A stretch of DNA of 13,948 bases, from assembly GCA_013812805.1 (NCBI GenBank), contig JACCSV010000275.1:1-13948 (forward strand). The letters are read 5' to 3'. Origin of the DNA: Sphingomonas sp. (GTDB lineage Bacteria; Pseudomonadota; Alphaproteobacteria; Sphingomonadales; Sphingomonadaceae). Position numbers and translations under genes: made by a program. Shown here in pieces: positions 5,310 through 13,948 of the stretch (position 1 is its first letter; the number at the start of each line of letters is the position of its first letter). The notes below the pieces were generated by a model. It worked only from the letters and a program-made list of their open reading frames with translations. It ran no database searches and had not been told where the DNA came from.

Positions 5310-5572
5310 AGATCGTCTTCTGGCCGACGGCGTGGGCGGATTACCTCTATTGGCAAGGCGAGGGCGGCAAGGCGCTTGAGCGTTTGAACGCGCTGCTCAA
5401 GGAATGCATGCGCGACCCGTTTCGCGGCACCGGCAAGCCCGAGCCGCTCGGCGGCAACCTGTCGGGCTGGTGGTCGCGGCGGATCAACCGCGAGCACCGG
5501 CTGGTGTATCGGGTGACGGGGAAGGACGAGGCGCAGGCGCTGGAGGTGGCGCAGTGCCGGTATCATTATTGA
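5306..5572 (+). CDS. yoeB: YoeB-type ribosome-dependent mRNA endonuclease toxin
   Basis: This 88-residue protein is close to E. coli YoeB (84 residues) along its whole length: AWADYLYWQ (9-17), GKPEPLGGNLSGWWSRRINREHRLVY (43-68) and CRYHY at the C-terminus. The catalytic residues described for YoeB are present: Glu46, Arg65 and the His-Tyr pair (87-88) at the end. YoeB cleaves messenger RNA in the ribosomal A site and stops translation until antitoxin is remade. The start is TTG at 5306, inside the antitoxin stop (TTGA overlap), an arrangement that keeps toxin made after antitoxin. All key residues are intact, so the module is predicted active. It sits between a whole yaiI gene and a yaiI fragment. 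Confidence 0.92.
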   Translation: MKIVFWPTAWADYLYWQGEGGKALERLNALLKECMRDPFRGTGKPEPLGGNLSGWWSRRINREHRLVYRVTGKDEAQALEVAQCRYHY

Positions 5573-5584
5573 GTTAAGTATTGT

Positions 5585-5935
5585 GCCCCGGATTTTGACG
5601 ACTGAATCGAGAGCCAAGCGGACGCGAAGACGGTGGTGATCACCGGCGACATCCTCCTCGCCGACCGCTGCCTGAAGAAAGGCGCGACCGTGATCGGCCA
5701 CAACGGCAAGTTGTTCACCGCGGCGAGCATCGGCGGCGCGATCGCGACGCGGGCGATCATGGCCGACTTGCGGGCTGGCGGCGATGTGGTCGGCGGGCCG
5801 GCTCCGTTCGCCAAGGCGGATAGGTCGCGGTTCCTGCAGGCGCTGGATGCGGCGCTGGTGCGGTCGGATCGGGCTAGCGAGCTACCAGGCCCGAGGCCGG
5901 CGTTTTCCAGGCTTAGCCGCGAGCAAATCCGATGA
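5585..5935 (+). pseudogene. Truncated second yaiI copy (3' half) with nonsense codon
   Basis: From 5630 to about 5863 the translation matches the C-terminal half of the yaiI product at 4528: VVITGDILLADRCLKKGATV, GHNGK and RADLRAGGDVVGGP-like stretches. By hand alignment of 76 codons I count about 35 base differences (about 85% identity) but only about six amino-acid changes. Upstream in the same frame is Pro-Asp-Phe-Asp-Asp-stop-Ile-Glu, where yaiI has DDW: the Trp codon TGG has become TGA (5603-5605). The 5' half is absent; sequence before about 5585 belongs to the toxin-antitoxin unit. The open frame reads past the family end to a stop at 5933-5935. The mainly silent divergence implies a gene under selection until recently. 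Translation from GTG 5633 is possible but would give a non-functional piece. Confidence 0.8.
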
Positions 5936-6449
5936 CTTTTGCCCGTTCCCTTCGCGCATACAAATAGGTCGGTATGGCGGTGGCAATCATCAGCGCGGTC
6001 AATGCGATCGAGAAGCGGCCCCAGCCCCCTTCTCCGTGGAGCATGAATGGGACTGCCCGAGTGAAGACTTCCGCGACGAGTGCCATGACCAGGCCGAAAT
6101 AGGACCAGATCATGAGCTGCCCGTGCGCGGCAATCGCACGCCGGTCGCGCGTCCTGCGGTAGACCATTGCGGCGAGGAACGCCCCGGCAAGGGTCAACGA
6201 ACTTCCCAATGCGCCGGCGTGGAATGCGTTGAAGCCGCCAGTGAGGTCGTATTTCGCGAGTGCCGTGCCATTCAGCACCACCATCGACCCGAGATAGGCG
6301 TAACCCCAGGCAACATGGACTCGCGTGCCCTTGCGCGCCCAGAGCACCCACGCCCCGGCTGCCAGCGCGATCAACGCCGCCAGCAGGTGCGACTGGCCGA
6401 TCACCCCGCTGGTCCAGCTGGTGAAATAGGAAATGGCGCTTTCAAGCAC
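5913..6449 (-). CDS. DUF2306-like membrane protein
   Basis: This 178-residue protein has about four to five membrane spans (roughly 21-37, 48-60, 76-95, 109-128 and 145-162). Its motif order is that of DUF2306 inner-membrane proteins: KGTRVHVAWGYAYLGSMVVLNGTALAKYDLTGG-type spacing with the central HxxxG/YxxM signature, then FNAFHAGALGSSLTLAGAF and RDRRAIAAHGQLMIWSYFGL. Conserved histidines on the membrane side suggest haem or quinone contact in some relatives, but no function is established. The start is GTG 6449, with GAGAA upstream. It is divergent from the PadR regulator at 6548, the most likely controller. Its last 23 codons overlap the tail of the yaiI fragment on the other strand. Confidence 0.8.
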   Translation of the reverse strand: MLESAISYFTSWTSGVIGQSHLLAALIALAAGAWVLWARKGTRVHVAWGYAYLGSMVVLNGTALAKYDLTGGFNAFHAGALGSSLTLAGAFLAAMVYRRTRDRRAIAAHGQLMIWSYFGLVMALVAEVFTRAVPFMLHGEGGWGRFSIALTALMIATAIPTYLYARRERAKVIGFARG

Positions 6450-6483
6450 TGGCGGTTCTCGCTTGGTCCCGATAGGGTTTGAG

Positions 6484-6495
6484 TATTACATAATA
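6484..6495. promoter_or_regulatory. Possible operator between divergent genes
   Basis: TATTA and TAATA flank CA to form a 12-base inverted repeat in the only AT-rich patch of the 98-base gap between the membrane-protein gene and the PadR gene. PadR regulators usually bind short inverted repeats in their own promoter regions, so this is a reasonable operator or promoter core. No clear -35/-10 pair was assigned. Confidence 0.3.
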
Positions 6496-6547
6496 GAATA
6501 GCTGGCAAGTGCCGGACCCGTAAACTGCGCTGGCGAGAGGGCCGAGA

Positions 6548-7069
6548 ATGCAACAACCGAAAATGATCGTGCTTGCGCTTCTCGGAACGGGGTTGCGCTA
6601 TGGCTTCGAGATGGAGGAGTTCGCGCGGCGGACGAACCTGCGGCAGTGGGCGAAGATCGGCATGTCGACCATCTATAAGGCACTCAAGGATCTGGAGCGC
6701 GAAGGCGCGATCACAGTCGAGATCGAGCAAAGTGACATTGGCCCCACGCGCAAGGCCTATGCGCTGACCCGGGACGGCCGTGCCCGCATGGTCCGGCTGA
6801 TCGGCGAGGCGCTGGCGTCGGACATGTCGGTCTTTTCAGAACGCATCGCCGGACTAGTGTTCGCTCCGCTGATGGGGACCGCCCTCGCGACTGAAGCCAT
6901 CACCGGCTCGGTCGCAGGCCTGGAACGCGCCGACGCCATGCTGGCGAATAGCCTAGAGGCGAAGGGCATGGACTCGATCGGCAGGGCAGTCGTCGAATAT
7001 TACCGCGCCGTCTATGCCGCCGAGCGTGAGGCGATGGGGAAAGTGCTGCGCCTACTGGGGCAGGGATAG
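6548..7069 (+). CDS. PadR-family transcriptional regulator
   Basis: This 173-residue protein has the PadR winged-helix fold at the N-terminus: MIVLALLGTGLRYGFEMEEF (about 6-25), then the recognition region IGMSTIYKALKDLEREGAIT (about 37-56) and the wing with KAYALTRDGRARM (about 69-81). The C-terminal half is a long helical segment (PadR C-terminal dimerisation type), including LERADAMLANSLEAKG. PadR proteins are repressors that respond to small hydrophobic ligands and often control an adjacent divergent transporter or membrane gene. Here the neighbour is the DUF2306-like gene, about 98 bases away. The ATG follows GAGGGCCGAGA. It is convergent with thiC, with a 60-base gap and no terminator I can identify. 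Confidence 0.85.
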   Translation: MQQPKMIVLALLGTGLRYGFEMEEFARRTNLRQWAKIGMSTIYKALKDLEREGAITVEIEQSDIGPTRKAYALTRDGRARMVRLIGEALASDMSVFSERIAGLVFAPLMGTALATEAITGSVAGLERADAMLANSLEAKGMDSIGRAVVEYYRAVYAAEREAMGKVLRLLGQG

Positions 7070-7129
7070 CTAATGGACGCCGCGCGTCCCGTGGTCCCGC
7101 CCGGTCGCTTAGCAACCGCTTCCCTTGGC

Positions 7130-9120
<1,991 letters not shown>

Positions 9121-9128
9121 ACGCTGGT

Positions 9129-9163
9129 AAAGAAAAGCCCGGCGACTGACCAGCCGCCGGGCT
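9129..9163 (-). terminator. Intrinsic terminator after the EF-hand gene
   Basis: On the minus strand AGCCCGGCG (9163-9155) pairs perfectly with CGCCGGGCT (9144-9136) across a ten-base loop. TTTCTTT follows. It lies 28 bases after the EF-hand stop and just upstream of the thiC riboswitch. It should separate the two transcripts, although the room left for a thiC promoter (about 9120-9190) is small. Confidence 0.7.
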
Positions 9164-9190
9164 CGTGAAGTTCGACCAGATTGCGCTGGC

Positions 9191-9703
9191 TTAGCGCTGG
9201 CGCAGCGCGTTGGCTTCCTGGGCGCTGAGCGTGCCGTCCTTGTTGGTATCGACGCGATCAAAGGTCGCGAGCGGCTGGGTGCGATATTCGGCGGGGCTGA
9301 TCTTGCCGTCCTTGTTGGTGTCGAACTCCGTGACCATCTGCGCCGGCGTATCGCTGGGCCGGATGCTGGGAGCAGCGGCCTTGAATTCGGCCATGCTGAG
9401 CTGGTTGTCCTTGTTCGTATCGAGGCGCTTGAACTCGGTATCGATGCGCTGCTGCTGCACCGCGGCGGCTTCCTTGAGGGCGCGGTTTTGCGCTGTTGTG
9501 ATCTCGGCGGTGACCAGAACGCCGTCCTTGTTGGCGTCGAGCTCGGCGAAGCGGGCGTCGATGTTCTGGATCATGGTCGCTCGGGTCGGGGGCGCGGAGG
9601 GCCGCTGCGCCGCGGTTGGAGCTTGCGCGGCCTGACCCGCCCAGGCGGCAGTCGACAGCATCGAAGCGGCAACCGCCGCCAGGCAAGTGGATCGGAACAA
9701 CAT
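9191..9703 (-). CDS. Secreted EF-hand calcium-binding protein
   Basis: This 170-residue protein has a cleavable signal peptide (about 1-22, ending Ala-Trp-Ala) and then a Pro/Ala/Gln-rich linker. Four EF-hand loops follow at residues 56-67, 95-106, 128-139 and 152-163. Each begins Asp-x-Asn-Lys-Asp and ends in Glu, the standard 12-residue calcium loop; loop 2 has Asn100 where Gly is usual. It should be exported to the periplasm or outside and bind calcium. Such proteins are common in sphingomonads with no fixed function. ATG 9703 has AAGGAGA about 6 bases upstream; the frame extends to 9841 without support. It is divergent from cysD across about 219 bases of non-coding DNA, in which I see no clear promoter. 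Confidence 0.87.
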   Translation of the reverse strand: MLFRSTCLAAVAASMLSTAAWAGQAAQAPTAAQRPSAPPTRATMIQNIDARFAELDANKDGVLVTAEITTAQNRALKEAAAVQQQRIDTEFKRLDTNKDNQLSMAEFKAAAPSIRPSDTPAQMVTEFDTNKDGKISPAEYRTQPLATFDRVDTNKDGTLSAQEANALRQR

Positions 9704-9922
9704 TGGTATCTCCTTCGAAATTCGCGGGTTGGCATCGGAACGCTCAGCAGGCCGAGCGCAGCATCGACGCAGCCGTCCCGTCGCTTGAACGACATTGCTG
9801 CTTGCTGAATTGGGTTTCCAGCGGGTGGCGGCTGTTTGCAAGCCGGTGCCGCCGCGCTAGACGAAATCCCTGTCTCGCCCCGGCTCCTCACTCTCCTGGC
9901 ACCACGTTTTGAAGGACTGCGC

Positions 9923-10822
9923 TTGCGTTCACTGACGCACCTCGACCGGCTCGAGGCCGAAAGCATCCATATCCTGCGCGAAACCGTCGCCGAGGCGGAG
10001 CGGCCGGTGATGCTTTATTCGATCGGCAAGGATTCGGCGGCGATGCTGCACCTCGCGAAGAAGGCGTTCCACCCGGCGCCGCTGCCGTTCCCGCTGCTCC
10101 ACGTCGATACCGGTTGGAAATTCGGCGACATGTACCGGCTTCGCGACAAGGTCGCGGCCGAACCGGGCATCGAGCTTTTGGTCTACAAGAACCCGGAAGC
10201 GCAGGCCAAGGGCATCAACCCGTTCGACCACGGACCGCTGCACACCGACATGTGGAAGACCGAAGGCTTGAAGCAGGCGCTCGATAAATATGGTTTCGAC
10301 GCAGCCTTCGGAGGCGCTCGCCGCGACGAGGAGAAGAGCCGCGCGAAGGAGCGGATCTTCAGCTTTCGAAGTGCCAGTCACCGCTGGGACCCCAAGCGCC
10401 AGCGGCCGGAGCTGTGGTCGCTGTACAATGTCCGCAAGAACAAGGGCGAAAGCGTCCGGGTGTTCCCCTTGTCCAACTGGACCGAGCTCGACGTCTGGCA
10501 ATATATCCTTCGCGAGCAGATCGAGATCGTGCCGCTCTATTTCGCCGACCAGCGGCCGACGGTCGAGCGCGACGGGCTGCTGTTGATGGTCGACGACGAC
10601 CGCTTTCCGCTGAATGGGGAACAGCCAGTAGCGCGCAGCGTCCGCTTCCGGACGCTGGGCTGCTACCCGCTGTCGGGCGCGGTCGAGAGCAAGGCGGGAA
10701 CACTGGAGGAGGTGGTGGCAGAGATGCTGCTGACGACCACGTCGGAACGGCAGGGCCGGGCGATCGACCGCGACGCCGGCAGCGCCAGCATGGAGAAGAA
10801 GAAGCAAGAGGGCTATTTCTGA
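9923..10822 (+). CDS. cysD: Sulfate adenylyltransferase subunit 2 (CysD)
   Basis: This 299-residue protein is CysD, the catalytic subunit of ATP sulfurylase, which makes adenylyl sulfate (APS) from sulfate and ATP in the cytoplasm. The PP-loop SIGKDS sits at residues 33-38, with [15 protein letters not shown] (about 61-75), the [18 protein letters not shown] region and the C-terminal [14 protein letters not shown]. Start TTG 9923 has AAGGA six bases upstream and gives [14 protein letters not shown], the usual CysD beginning, at nearly the E. coli length (302). The frame runs further up to 9836 but without a good site. It overlaps the cysNC start by one base, so the two form an operon. Confidence 0.96.
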   Translation: MRSLTHLDRLEAESIHILRETVAEAERPVMLYSIGKDSAAMLHLAKKAFHPAPLPFPLLHVDTGWKFGDMYRLRDKVAAEPGIELLVYKNPEAQAKGINPFDHGPLHTDMWKTEGLKQALDKYGFDAAFGGARRDEEKSRAKERIFSFRSASHRWDPKRQRPELWSLYNVRKNKGESVRVFPLSNWTELDVWQYILREQIEIVPLYFADQRPTVERDGLLLMVDDDRFPLNGEQPVARSVRFRTLGCYPLSGAVESKAGTLEEVVAEMLLTTTSERQGRAIDRDAGSASMEKKKQEGYF

Positions 10823-12744
10823 TGGTCCGGGTGCTCGAGCAGGACCGGGAGCTGATCGCCACCGACGTCTCCGCGTGGCTGGCGCGGCACGAGGCCAAGG
10901 AAATGCTTCGCTTCATCACCTGCGGCAGTGTCGATGATGGCAAGTCGACTCTGATCGGCCGCCTGCTCTACGACTGCAACCAGGTGTTCGACGACCAGCT
11001 CGAAAGCCTGGAAGCGGACAGCAAGACCGCCGGCACGCAAGGGACCAAGCTCGACTTCGCGCTGCTCGTCGACGGGCTGTCGGCGGAGCGCGAGCAGGGC
11101 ATTACCATCGATGTCGCCTATCGCTTCTTCTCGACCGAGAAGCGCAAGTTCATCGTCGCCGACACGCCCGGCCACGAGCAATATACGCGCAACATGATCA
11201 CCGGCGCCTCGACCGCCGATGTCGCCATATTGCTGATCGACGCGCGCAAGGGGGTGCTGACCCAGACCCGGCGGCACAGCTATCTCGCTAACCTCGTGGG
11301 CATCCGCCGGTTCGTGCTGGCGGTGACCAAGATGGACCTGGTCGATTACAACCAGGAAGCGTTCGACGCGATCACCGCCGACTATCGCGGCTTTGCCGAA
11401 AAGATCGGAGTCGCCAACTGGGTTGCGATCCCGGTGTCGGGCACCGCCGGCGACAATGTCTCGAGCCGCAGCGGGCAGATGAGCTGGTACAACGGCCCGG
11501 CCCTGCTCGAATATCTGGAGACGGTGGAGATCGACGCCAGCATGGACGCGGCCAAGCCGCTGCGGATGCCGGTGCAATGGGTCAACCGCCCCAACCAGAG
11601 CTTCCGCGGTTTCGCCGGCCAGATCGCCGCGGGGTCGGTGGGGCCAGGGACCGAGGTCCGGATCCTGCCGTCCGGGCGGACTTCCCACGTCGCGCGGGTG
11701 GTAACGATGGGCGGCGATCTCGACCAGGCGGTCGCCGGCCAGTCGGTGACGATCACGCTTGAGGACGAAGTCGATTGCTCGCGCGGGGACGTCATTGCAG
11801 CGGCGATCGACCCGCCCGAAGCCGCCGACCAGTTCGAAGCCACGATCGTCTGGATGGATGAGGACGAGCTGCTTCCCGGGCGCGGCTACTGGATGAAGAT
11901 CGGCACCCAGATGGTGACGGCGATGGTCCAGGAGCCGAAATATGAGGTCAACGTCAACACGCTCGAGCACCTGGCCGCCAAGACGCTTGGGTTGAATGCG
12001 ATCGGAGTCGCCGAGATCTCAACCGACCGGGACGTCGTGTTCGAGCCCTATGCCGTGGAGGGATCGAGCCCCAATCGGGTGCTCGGCGGCTTCGTCCTGA
12101 TCGACAAGACCAGCAACGCGACCGTTGCTGCGGGGATGATCAACTTCGCGCTTCGCCGCGCGCTCAACATCCACCGCCAGCATCTGGAAGTCGGCCGGGA
12201 GACCCACTCGGCGTTGAAGGGCCAGAAGCCCGCGGTGCTGTGGTTCACCGGCCTGTCCGGCGCCGGCAAGTCGACCATCGCCAACGCCGTCGAGAAGAAA
12301 CTCGCGGCGCGCGGACGGCACACCTACTTGCTCGACGGCGACAACGTCCGCCACGGGCTCAACCGCGACCTCGGTTTCACCGAGGCCGACCGAATCGAGA
12401 ATATCCGCCGCGTCGGCGAGGTCGCCAAGCTGATGGCGGACGCGGGACTGATCGTGCTGACCGCCTTCATCTCCCCGTTCCAGGCCGAGCGGCACATGGT
12501 GCGGCGGATGATGGCCGAGGGCGAATTCATTGAGGTGTTCGTCGATACGCCGATCGAGGAAGCCGAGAAGCGCGACGTCAAGGGCCTCTACGCCAAGGCG
12601 CGGGCCGGCGAACTCAAGAATTTCACCGGAATCGACAGCCCCTACGAAGCGCCCGAGGATGCCGAAATCCGCATCGACACGACGCGGATGGGGGTGGACG
12701 ACGCGGCGGACTTCATTGTCGAGAAGCTGCTCGGACGGCGGTAG
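10822..12744 (+). CDS. cysNC: Bifunctional CysN-CysC: ATP sulfurylase subunit 1 / APS kinase
   Basis: This 640-residue fusion has two parts. Residues 1-460 are CysN, a GTPase of the EF-Tu type that drives APS formation. Its G1 loop is GSVDDGKS (35-42), with [14 protein letters not shown] (switch), [12 protein letters not shown] (G3) and TKMD (G4), followed by beta-barrel domains. Residues from about 465 are CysC, the APS kinase that makes PAPS. Its P-loop is GLSGAGKS (477-484), with [17 protein letters not shown] and the [10 protein letters not shown] region downstream. PAPS is the sulfate donor for reduction or sulfation; neither a PAPS reductase nor a sulfotransferase lies in this window. 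The start ATG overlaps the cysD stop by one base. An in-frame open extension back to 10414 is only the shadow of cysD. Confidence 0.97.
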   Translation: MVRVLEQDRELIATDVSAWLARHEAKEMLRFITCGSVDDGKSTLIGRLLYDCNQVFDDQLESLEADSKTAGTQGTKLDFALLVDGLSAEREQGITIDVAYRFFSTEKRKFIVADTPGHEQYTRNMITGASTADVAILLIDARKGVLTQTRRHSYLANLVGIRRFVLAVTKMDLVDYNQEAFDAITADYRGFAEKIGVANWVAIPVSGTAGDNVSSRSGQMSWYNGPALLEYLETVEIDASMDAAKPLRMPVQWVNRPNQSFRGFAGQIAAGSVGPGTEVRILPSGRTSHVARVVTMGGDLDQAVAGQSVTITLEDEVDCSRGDVIAAAIDPPEAADQFEATIVWMDEDELLPGRGYWMKIGTQMVTAMVQEPKYEVNVNTLEHLAAKTLGLNAIGVAEISTDRDVVFEPYAVEGSSPNRVLGGFVLIDKTSNATVAAGMINFALRRALNIHRQHLEVGRETHSALKGQKPAVLWFTGLSGAGKSTIANAVEKKLAARGRHTYLLDGDNVRHGLNRDLGFTEADRIENIRRVGEVAKLMADAGLIVLTAFISPFQAERHMVRRMMAEGEFIEVFVDTPIEEAEKRDVKGLYAKARAGELKNFTGIDSPYEAPEDAEIRIDTTRMGVDDAADFIVEKLLGRR

Positions 12745-12819
12745 CGTCATTGCGAGCGTAGCGAAGCAATCCAGCCGCCGCGCTGGATTGCCGCGTCGTT
12801 GGCGCTCCTCGCAATGACG
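12745..12819. repeat. 75-bp interspersed palindromic repeat
   Basis: The outer arms CGTCATTGCGAG (12745-12756) and CTCGCAATGACG (12808-12819) are a perfect 12-bp inverted repeat. An inner pair, CAATCCAGC (12767-12775) and GCTGGATTG (12782-12790), forms a second hairpin. This matches the widely scattered CGTCATTGCGAG... element of alphaproteobacteria. It starts directly after the cysNC stop and fills the gap to the convergent fdxA gene; its stem could stop transcription from either side. Confidence 0.85.
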
Positions 12820-12829
12820 GTCGGGGTGC

Positions 12830-13168
12830 TTAGTCCCCTTCGCCGGGATCCGGCGTGAAGAACTTGTCGTACTTGCCCTCGACACCCTTGAACTCGTCGG
12901 CGTCGGGCGGGCTGTCCTTTTTGCGGGTGATGTTGGGCCACTGGCTGGAGAAGCTGGTGTTGAGCTCAAGCCACTTTTCCAGCCCATTCTCGGTATCCGG
13001 AAGGATCGCTTCGGCCGGGCATTCGGGCTCGCAGACGCCGCAATCGATGCATTCGTTGGGGTTGATGACCAGCATCGTCTCGCCTTCGTAGAAGCAGTCG
13101 ACCGGGCAGACTTCGACGCAATCCATATATTTGCAGCGGATGCAGGCGTCGGTGACGACGTAAGTCAT
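12830..13168 (-). CDS. fdxA: Seven-iron ferredoxin FdxA
   Basis: This 112-residue protein is a 7Fe-8S ferredoxin. The N-terminal part holds [17 protein letters not shown] (9-25), which provides [3Fe-4S] and one [4Fe-4S] ligand. The second motif, [12 protein letters not shown] (40-51), completes the clusters. A C-terminal extension with WPNITRKKD is typical of the FdxA family. It carries low-potential electrons in the cytoplasm; the partner enzyme is unknown. The ATG has AGGGAG about 9 bases upstream. It follows the S4-domain gene by 29 bases on the same strand. In alphaproteobacteria this helicase / S4 / fdxA order (often with carD next) is conserved, which supports the call. Confidence 0.95.
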   Translation of the reverse strand: MTYVVTDACIRCKYMDCVEVCPVDCFYEGETMLVINPNECIDCGVCEPECPAEAILPDTENGLEKWLELNTSFSSQWPNITRKKDSPPDADEFKGVEGKYDKFFTPDPGEGD

Positions 13169-13197
13169 GGTGGCGAAGCTCCCTTTGCGACCTAGGG

Positions 13198-13470
13198 CTA
13201 GGTCGCCGCGCTGTGCTCGTCAACGCCCAGCTCTTCATAGCATGCGCGCGCCTCGCCAGGAGGCCCGCGGCGGGTCGGCAGGGCGACAACCTTGAGGACT
13301 CGAATGTCGCCGCGCAGCGGCAGCGCGAGGACGCTCCCGACGCGGACGGTGTCGCTCGGCTTTTCGACCCGCTTGCGGTCGATGCGGACATGGCCGGCGT
13401 CGATCATCGACTGAGCGAGGGTGCGGCTTTTCACCAGCCGGATGCAGTGGAGGAAGCGGTCGATCCGCAC
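13198..13470 (-). CDS. S4-domain RNA-binding protein (Hsp15-like)
   Basis: This 90-residue protein starts [20 protein letters not shown], the S4 domain found in Hsp15 and ribosomal S4. The basic [14 protein letters not shown] (about 31-44) and an acidic tail follow. Hsp15 binds free 50S subunits carrying a nascent chain; whether this protein does is inferred from the fold. The start is GTG 13470, two bases after the upstream helicase stop, so the two are translationally coupled. Longer frames reach 13560 and 13585 but would overlap the helicase end out of frame. The ribosome binding site is weak. No zinc or other catalytic motif is visible. Confidence 0.8.
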   Translation of the reverse strand: MRIDRFLHCIRLVKSRTLAQSMIDAGHVRIDRKRVEKPSDTVRVGSVLALPLRGDIRVLKVVALPTRRGPPGEARACYEELGVDEHSAAT

Positions 13471-13472
13471 GT

Positions 13473-13948
13473 CTAGCGCTTGAGCTTGGCCAGCTCGGCA
13501 AAGGCGTGGCTGGGCCGCGTCTCGGTCCGCTGGCGCCGTTGCTGGCGGGCGCCGCGCCACCGCCAGCTGCCGTCGCGGCGGGCAAAGCCGACGTCGGCCA
13601 TCAGTTGCGCCACCGCCGCCTCGTCGAGGCCGACCGAGGTGGCGAAGGCCACGTCAACCGGGTCGTCACCGCCGGCCGAACGGACCTTGAGCGCATGGCT
13701 GGCCAGCCGGTCGGCAAGGTCGATGCGAATCCACTCCCGGCCGATGCGGCGGTAGGCGAGCGCCGCTCCGCGCGGGTCGGCGTCGGCGGCAAGGGTGGCG
13801 GCGCCCGCGGCCGGCAGGTTGGGCATCGCAGCGCCGGTGCGCACCGCGATGAGGGCAGCGCGCCACAGTTGCGCGACGGGCTTGAGCAGGGGCGGCAGAA
13901 AGACGTCGAGCGGACCCAGGCGGACGCGCAAGGCGTGCAGCGCCTGGC
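13473..13948 (-). CDS. C-terminal part of a helicase-type protein (partial)
   Basis: This is the 3' end of a gene that runs off the window. The visible 158 residues read GPLDVFLPPLLKPVAQLWRAAL, then an Ala-rich stretch, a tryptophan-arginine motif (GREWIRIDLADRLASHALKV) and VGLDEAAVAQLMADVGFARR, ending in a basic tail AELAKLKR. This matches my recollection of the C-terminus of large alphaproteobacterial DEAD/SUV3-like helicases (mgpS type) located before the S4-domain gene. No helicase motif lies in this part, so the assignment rests on position and tail. It ends two bases before the S4 start codon. Confidence 0.6.
   Translation of the reverse strand, partial: QALHALRVRLGPLDVFLPPLLKPVAQLWRAALIAVRTGAAMPNLPAAGAATLAADADPRGAALAYRRIGREWIRIDLADRLASHALKVRSAGGDDPVDVAFATSVGLDEAAVAQLMADVGFARRDGSWRWRGARQQRRQRTETRPSHAFAELAKLKR

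Noticed and set aside
5633..5935. Possible functional short gene from GTG 5633
   Set aside because: It matches only the C-terminal half of yaiI, lacks the N-terminal acidic residues of the fold, and has an in-frame nonsense codon upstream. It is better called a pseudogene.
10414..10821. N-terminal extension of cysNC into cysD
   Set aside because: The frame is open but encodes Arg-rich shadow sequence. ATG 10822 gives the normal CysN start and the usual overlap with the cysD stop.
10813..11970. 385-codon minus-strand ORF opposite cysNC
   Set aside because: Shadow of the GTPase coding region: no domain, and no support beyond being open.
13235..13585. Longer starts for the S4-domain protein and other minus-strand frames in this interval
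   Set aside because: They overlap the helicase end and give low-complexity Arg/Pro/Ala sequence. The S4 fold starts at the GTG at 13470.

Overview
The window is GC-rich, densely packed and without introns. It looks like a chromosomal segment of an alphaproteobacterium, most likely a sphingomonad (Sphingomonadaceae/Sphingosinicellaceae). The grounds are the protein styles (a COG3650-type lipoprotein, a DUF892 ferritin-like protein, a CysD plus fused CysN-CysC pair), the helicase / S4-domain protein / seven-iron ferredoxin neighbourhood, and two kinds of GC-rich interspersed palindromic repeat typical of alphaproteobacteria. This placement comes from recalled family knowledge, not from a search.

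Layout. 1-404: a near-consensus sigma-54 promoter in front of a 34-residue membrane peptide and a 61-residue PspC-domain protein. 452-1650 (minus): a COG3650-type lipoprotein followed by a zinc-ribbon protein. 1805-2312 (plus): a methionine-rich repeat lipoprotein closed by a perfect 12-bp terminator hairpin, then a 44-residue basic protein. 2326-4458 (minus): a membrane protein, a DUF892 ferritin-like protein, a DUF1801 protein and a small helix-turn-helix protein. A plus-oriented terminator with no obvious gene lies at 2992-3024.

4528-5935 (plus) is the most unusual part. A complete yaiI-type gene (UPF0178) with a duplicated N-terminus is followed by a YefM/Phd-YoeB toxin-antitoxin pair with a TGTACA operator. 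After that comes a broken 3' half of a second, diverged yaiI copy carrying a nonsense codon. The arrangement suggests that a toxin-antitoxin cassette entered or recombined at a yaiI locus and brought its own working yaiI with it.

5913-7069: a DUF2306-like membrane protein divergent from a PadR-type regulator. 7130-9120 (minus): thiC under a TPP riboswitch whose closing helix overlaps the ribosome binding site. thiC also carries an in-frame palindromic repeat near its 3' end. 9191-9703 (minus): a secreted four-EF-hand protein with its own terminator. 9923-12744 (plus): cysD and a fused cysNC, the sulfate-activation enzymes that make APS and PAPS. 12745-12819: a 75-bp interspersed palindromic repeat. 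12830-13948 (minus): the 3' end of a helicase-type gene, an S4 RNA-binding protein and fdxA, probably one operon.

Most of the window is ordinary core genome. The points that merit a second look are the yaiI/toxin-antitoxin mosaic, the sigma-54 psp-like unit without PspA, the repeat lipoprotein, the repeat inside thiC and the orphan terminator. I found no CRISPR array, transposase, tRNA or rRNA.
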